Of a DNA stretch of 64,000 nucleotides, positions 63,806 through 64,000 are shown one piece after another. The notes beneath the pieces were generated by a model. The model did no database searches, was not told where the DNA came from, and saw only the letters and a list, made by a program, of their open reading frames with translations. The DNA is taken from assembly GCA_014138725.1 (NCBI GenBank), contig JACJID010000009.1:124001-188000 (forward strand), read 5' to 3'. The position numbers and the translations under genes were made by a program. Origin of the DNA: Kutzneria viridogrisea. GTDB lineage: Bacteria > Actinomycetota > Actinomycetes > Mycobacteriales > Pseudonocardiaceae. Numbering within the stretch: position 1 is the first letter of the stretch; the number at the start of each line of letters is the position of its first letter.

Positions 63806-64000
63806 TCAGCGGCGGCGCGACTTCCGGTCGTCCTTGATGTGACCCTTGAAGGTCCTCGTCGGGGCGAACTCCCCCAACTTGTGACCCACCATGGCCTCGC
63901 TGACGAACACCGGAACGTGCTTGCGGCCGTCGTGCACCGCGATGGTGTGCCCCAGCATGTCGGGGATGATCGTCGACCGGCGGGACCAGGTCTTGATCAC
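63806..64000 (-). CDS. rpsS: 30S ribosomal protein uS19 (5' end outside window)
   Basis: The last 64 residues of about 93 are visible: [20 protein letters not shown]-type sequence, [20 protein letters not shown] and [15 protein letters not shown]. The gene continues past the right edge, where the rest of the S10 operon (rplB, rplW, rplD, rplC, rpsJ) is expected. Confidence 0.95.
   Translation of the reverse strand: MIKTWSRRSTIIPDMLGHTIAVHDGRKHVPVFVSEAMVGHKLGEFAPTRTFKGHIKDDRKSRRR

Overview
This is a chromosomal window from a high-GC actinomycete, most likely of the order Pseudonocardiales. The evidence is codon use dominated by G or C in third positions, many GTG starts, actinobacterial-only families (a WhiB3/WhiD-type protein, a BldM-like regulator, SigD with RsdA, a type VII secretion locus), and gene order shared with both Mycobacterium (guaB3-guaB-sigD; whiB3-groEL1-groES; glmM-rpsI-rplM-ESX-4) and Streptomyces (groES-groEL1-whiD-bldM-guaB). 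The family-level placement is inference. Most genes lie on the minus strand. No tRNA, rRNA, CRISPR array, insertion sequence or prophage was seen.

Region 1 (1-8450) holds purine synthesis and regulation: a partial guaB3, guaB, a divergent DUF5319 gene, the sigD-rsdA pair, a BldM-like response regulator whose phospho-acceptor position 54 is Gly, a MerR/CarH-like regulator that keeps the Wx9EH cobalamin signature and is coupled to an unknown 285-residue protein, divergent whiB3 and a small membrane protein. Region 2 (8450-14100) holds groEL1 with a His-rich tail, groES under a CIRCE operator, a MarR regulator facing a frameshifted tautomerase gene across a perfect palindrome, and a large secreted deacetylase-like protein.

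Region 3 (14100-25740) combines tRNA t6A synthesis and cell-wall precursor genes: tsaD-rimI-tsaB, divergent matB, tsaE, an alpha/beta hydrolase, alr, a dispersed-type palindrome, a small secreted Cys protein, nnrE/D, glmS and a divergent hydrolase. Overlapping stops and starts (GTGA or ATGA) link most of these genes translationally.

Region 4 (25780-47970) is an ESX-4-like type VII secretion system built around glmM-rpsI-rplM: two WXG100 genes, an Hsp70-like protein fused to an Rv3446c-type domain, eccC, eccD, mycP, eccB, eccE and two extra substrate cassettes. Each cassette pairs a ~105-residue EspC-like protein with a large WXG-type protein ending in a Gly/Met-rich, charged tail. One of the large partners is a 984-residue repeat protein. 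This is the most novel part of the window.

Region 5 (48050-64000) holds a small secreted protein, truA, and then the alpha, spc and S10-type ribosomal operons in the usual actinobacterial order: rplQ-rpoA-rpsD-rpsK-rpsM-rpmJ-infA, a DUF1707 gene, map-adk-secY, a strong terminator, then rplO back to a partial rpsS. All are on the minus strand.
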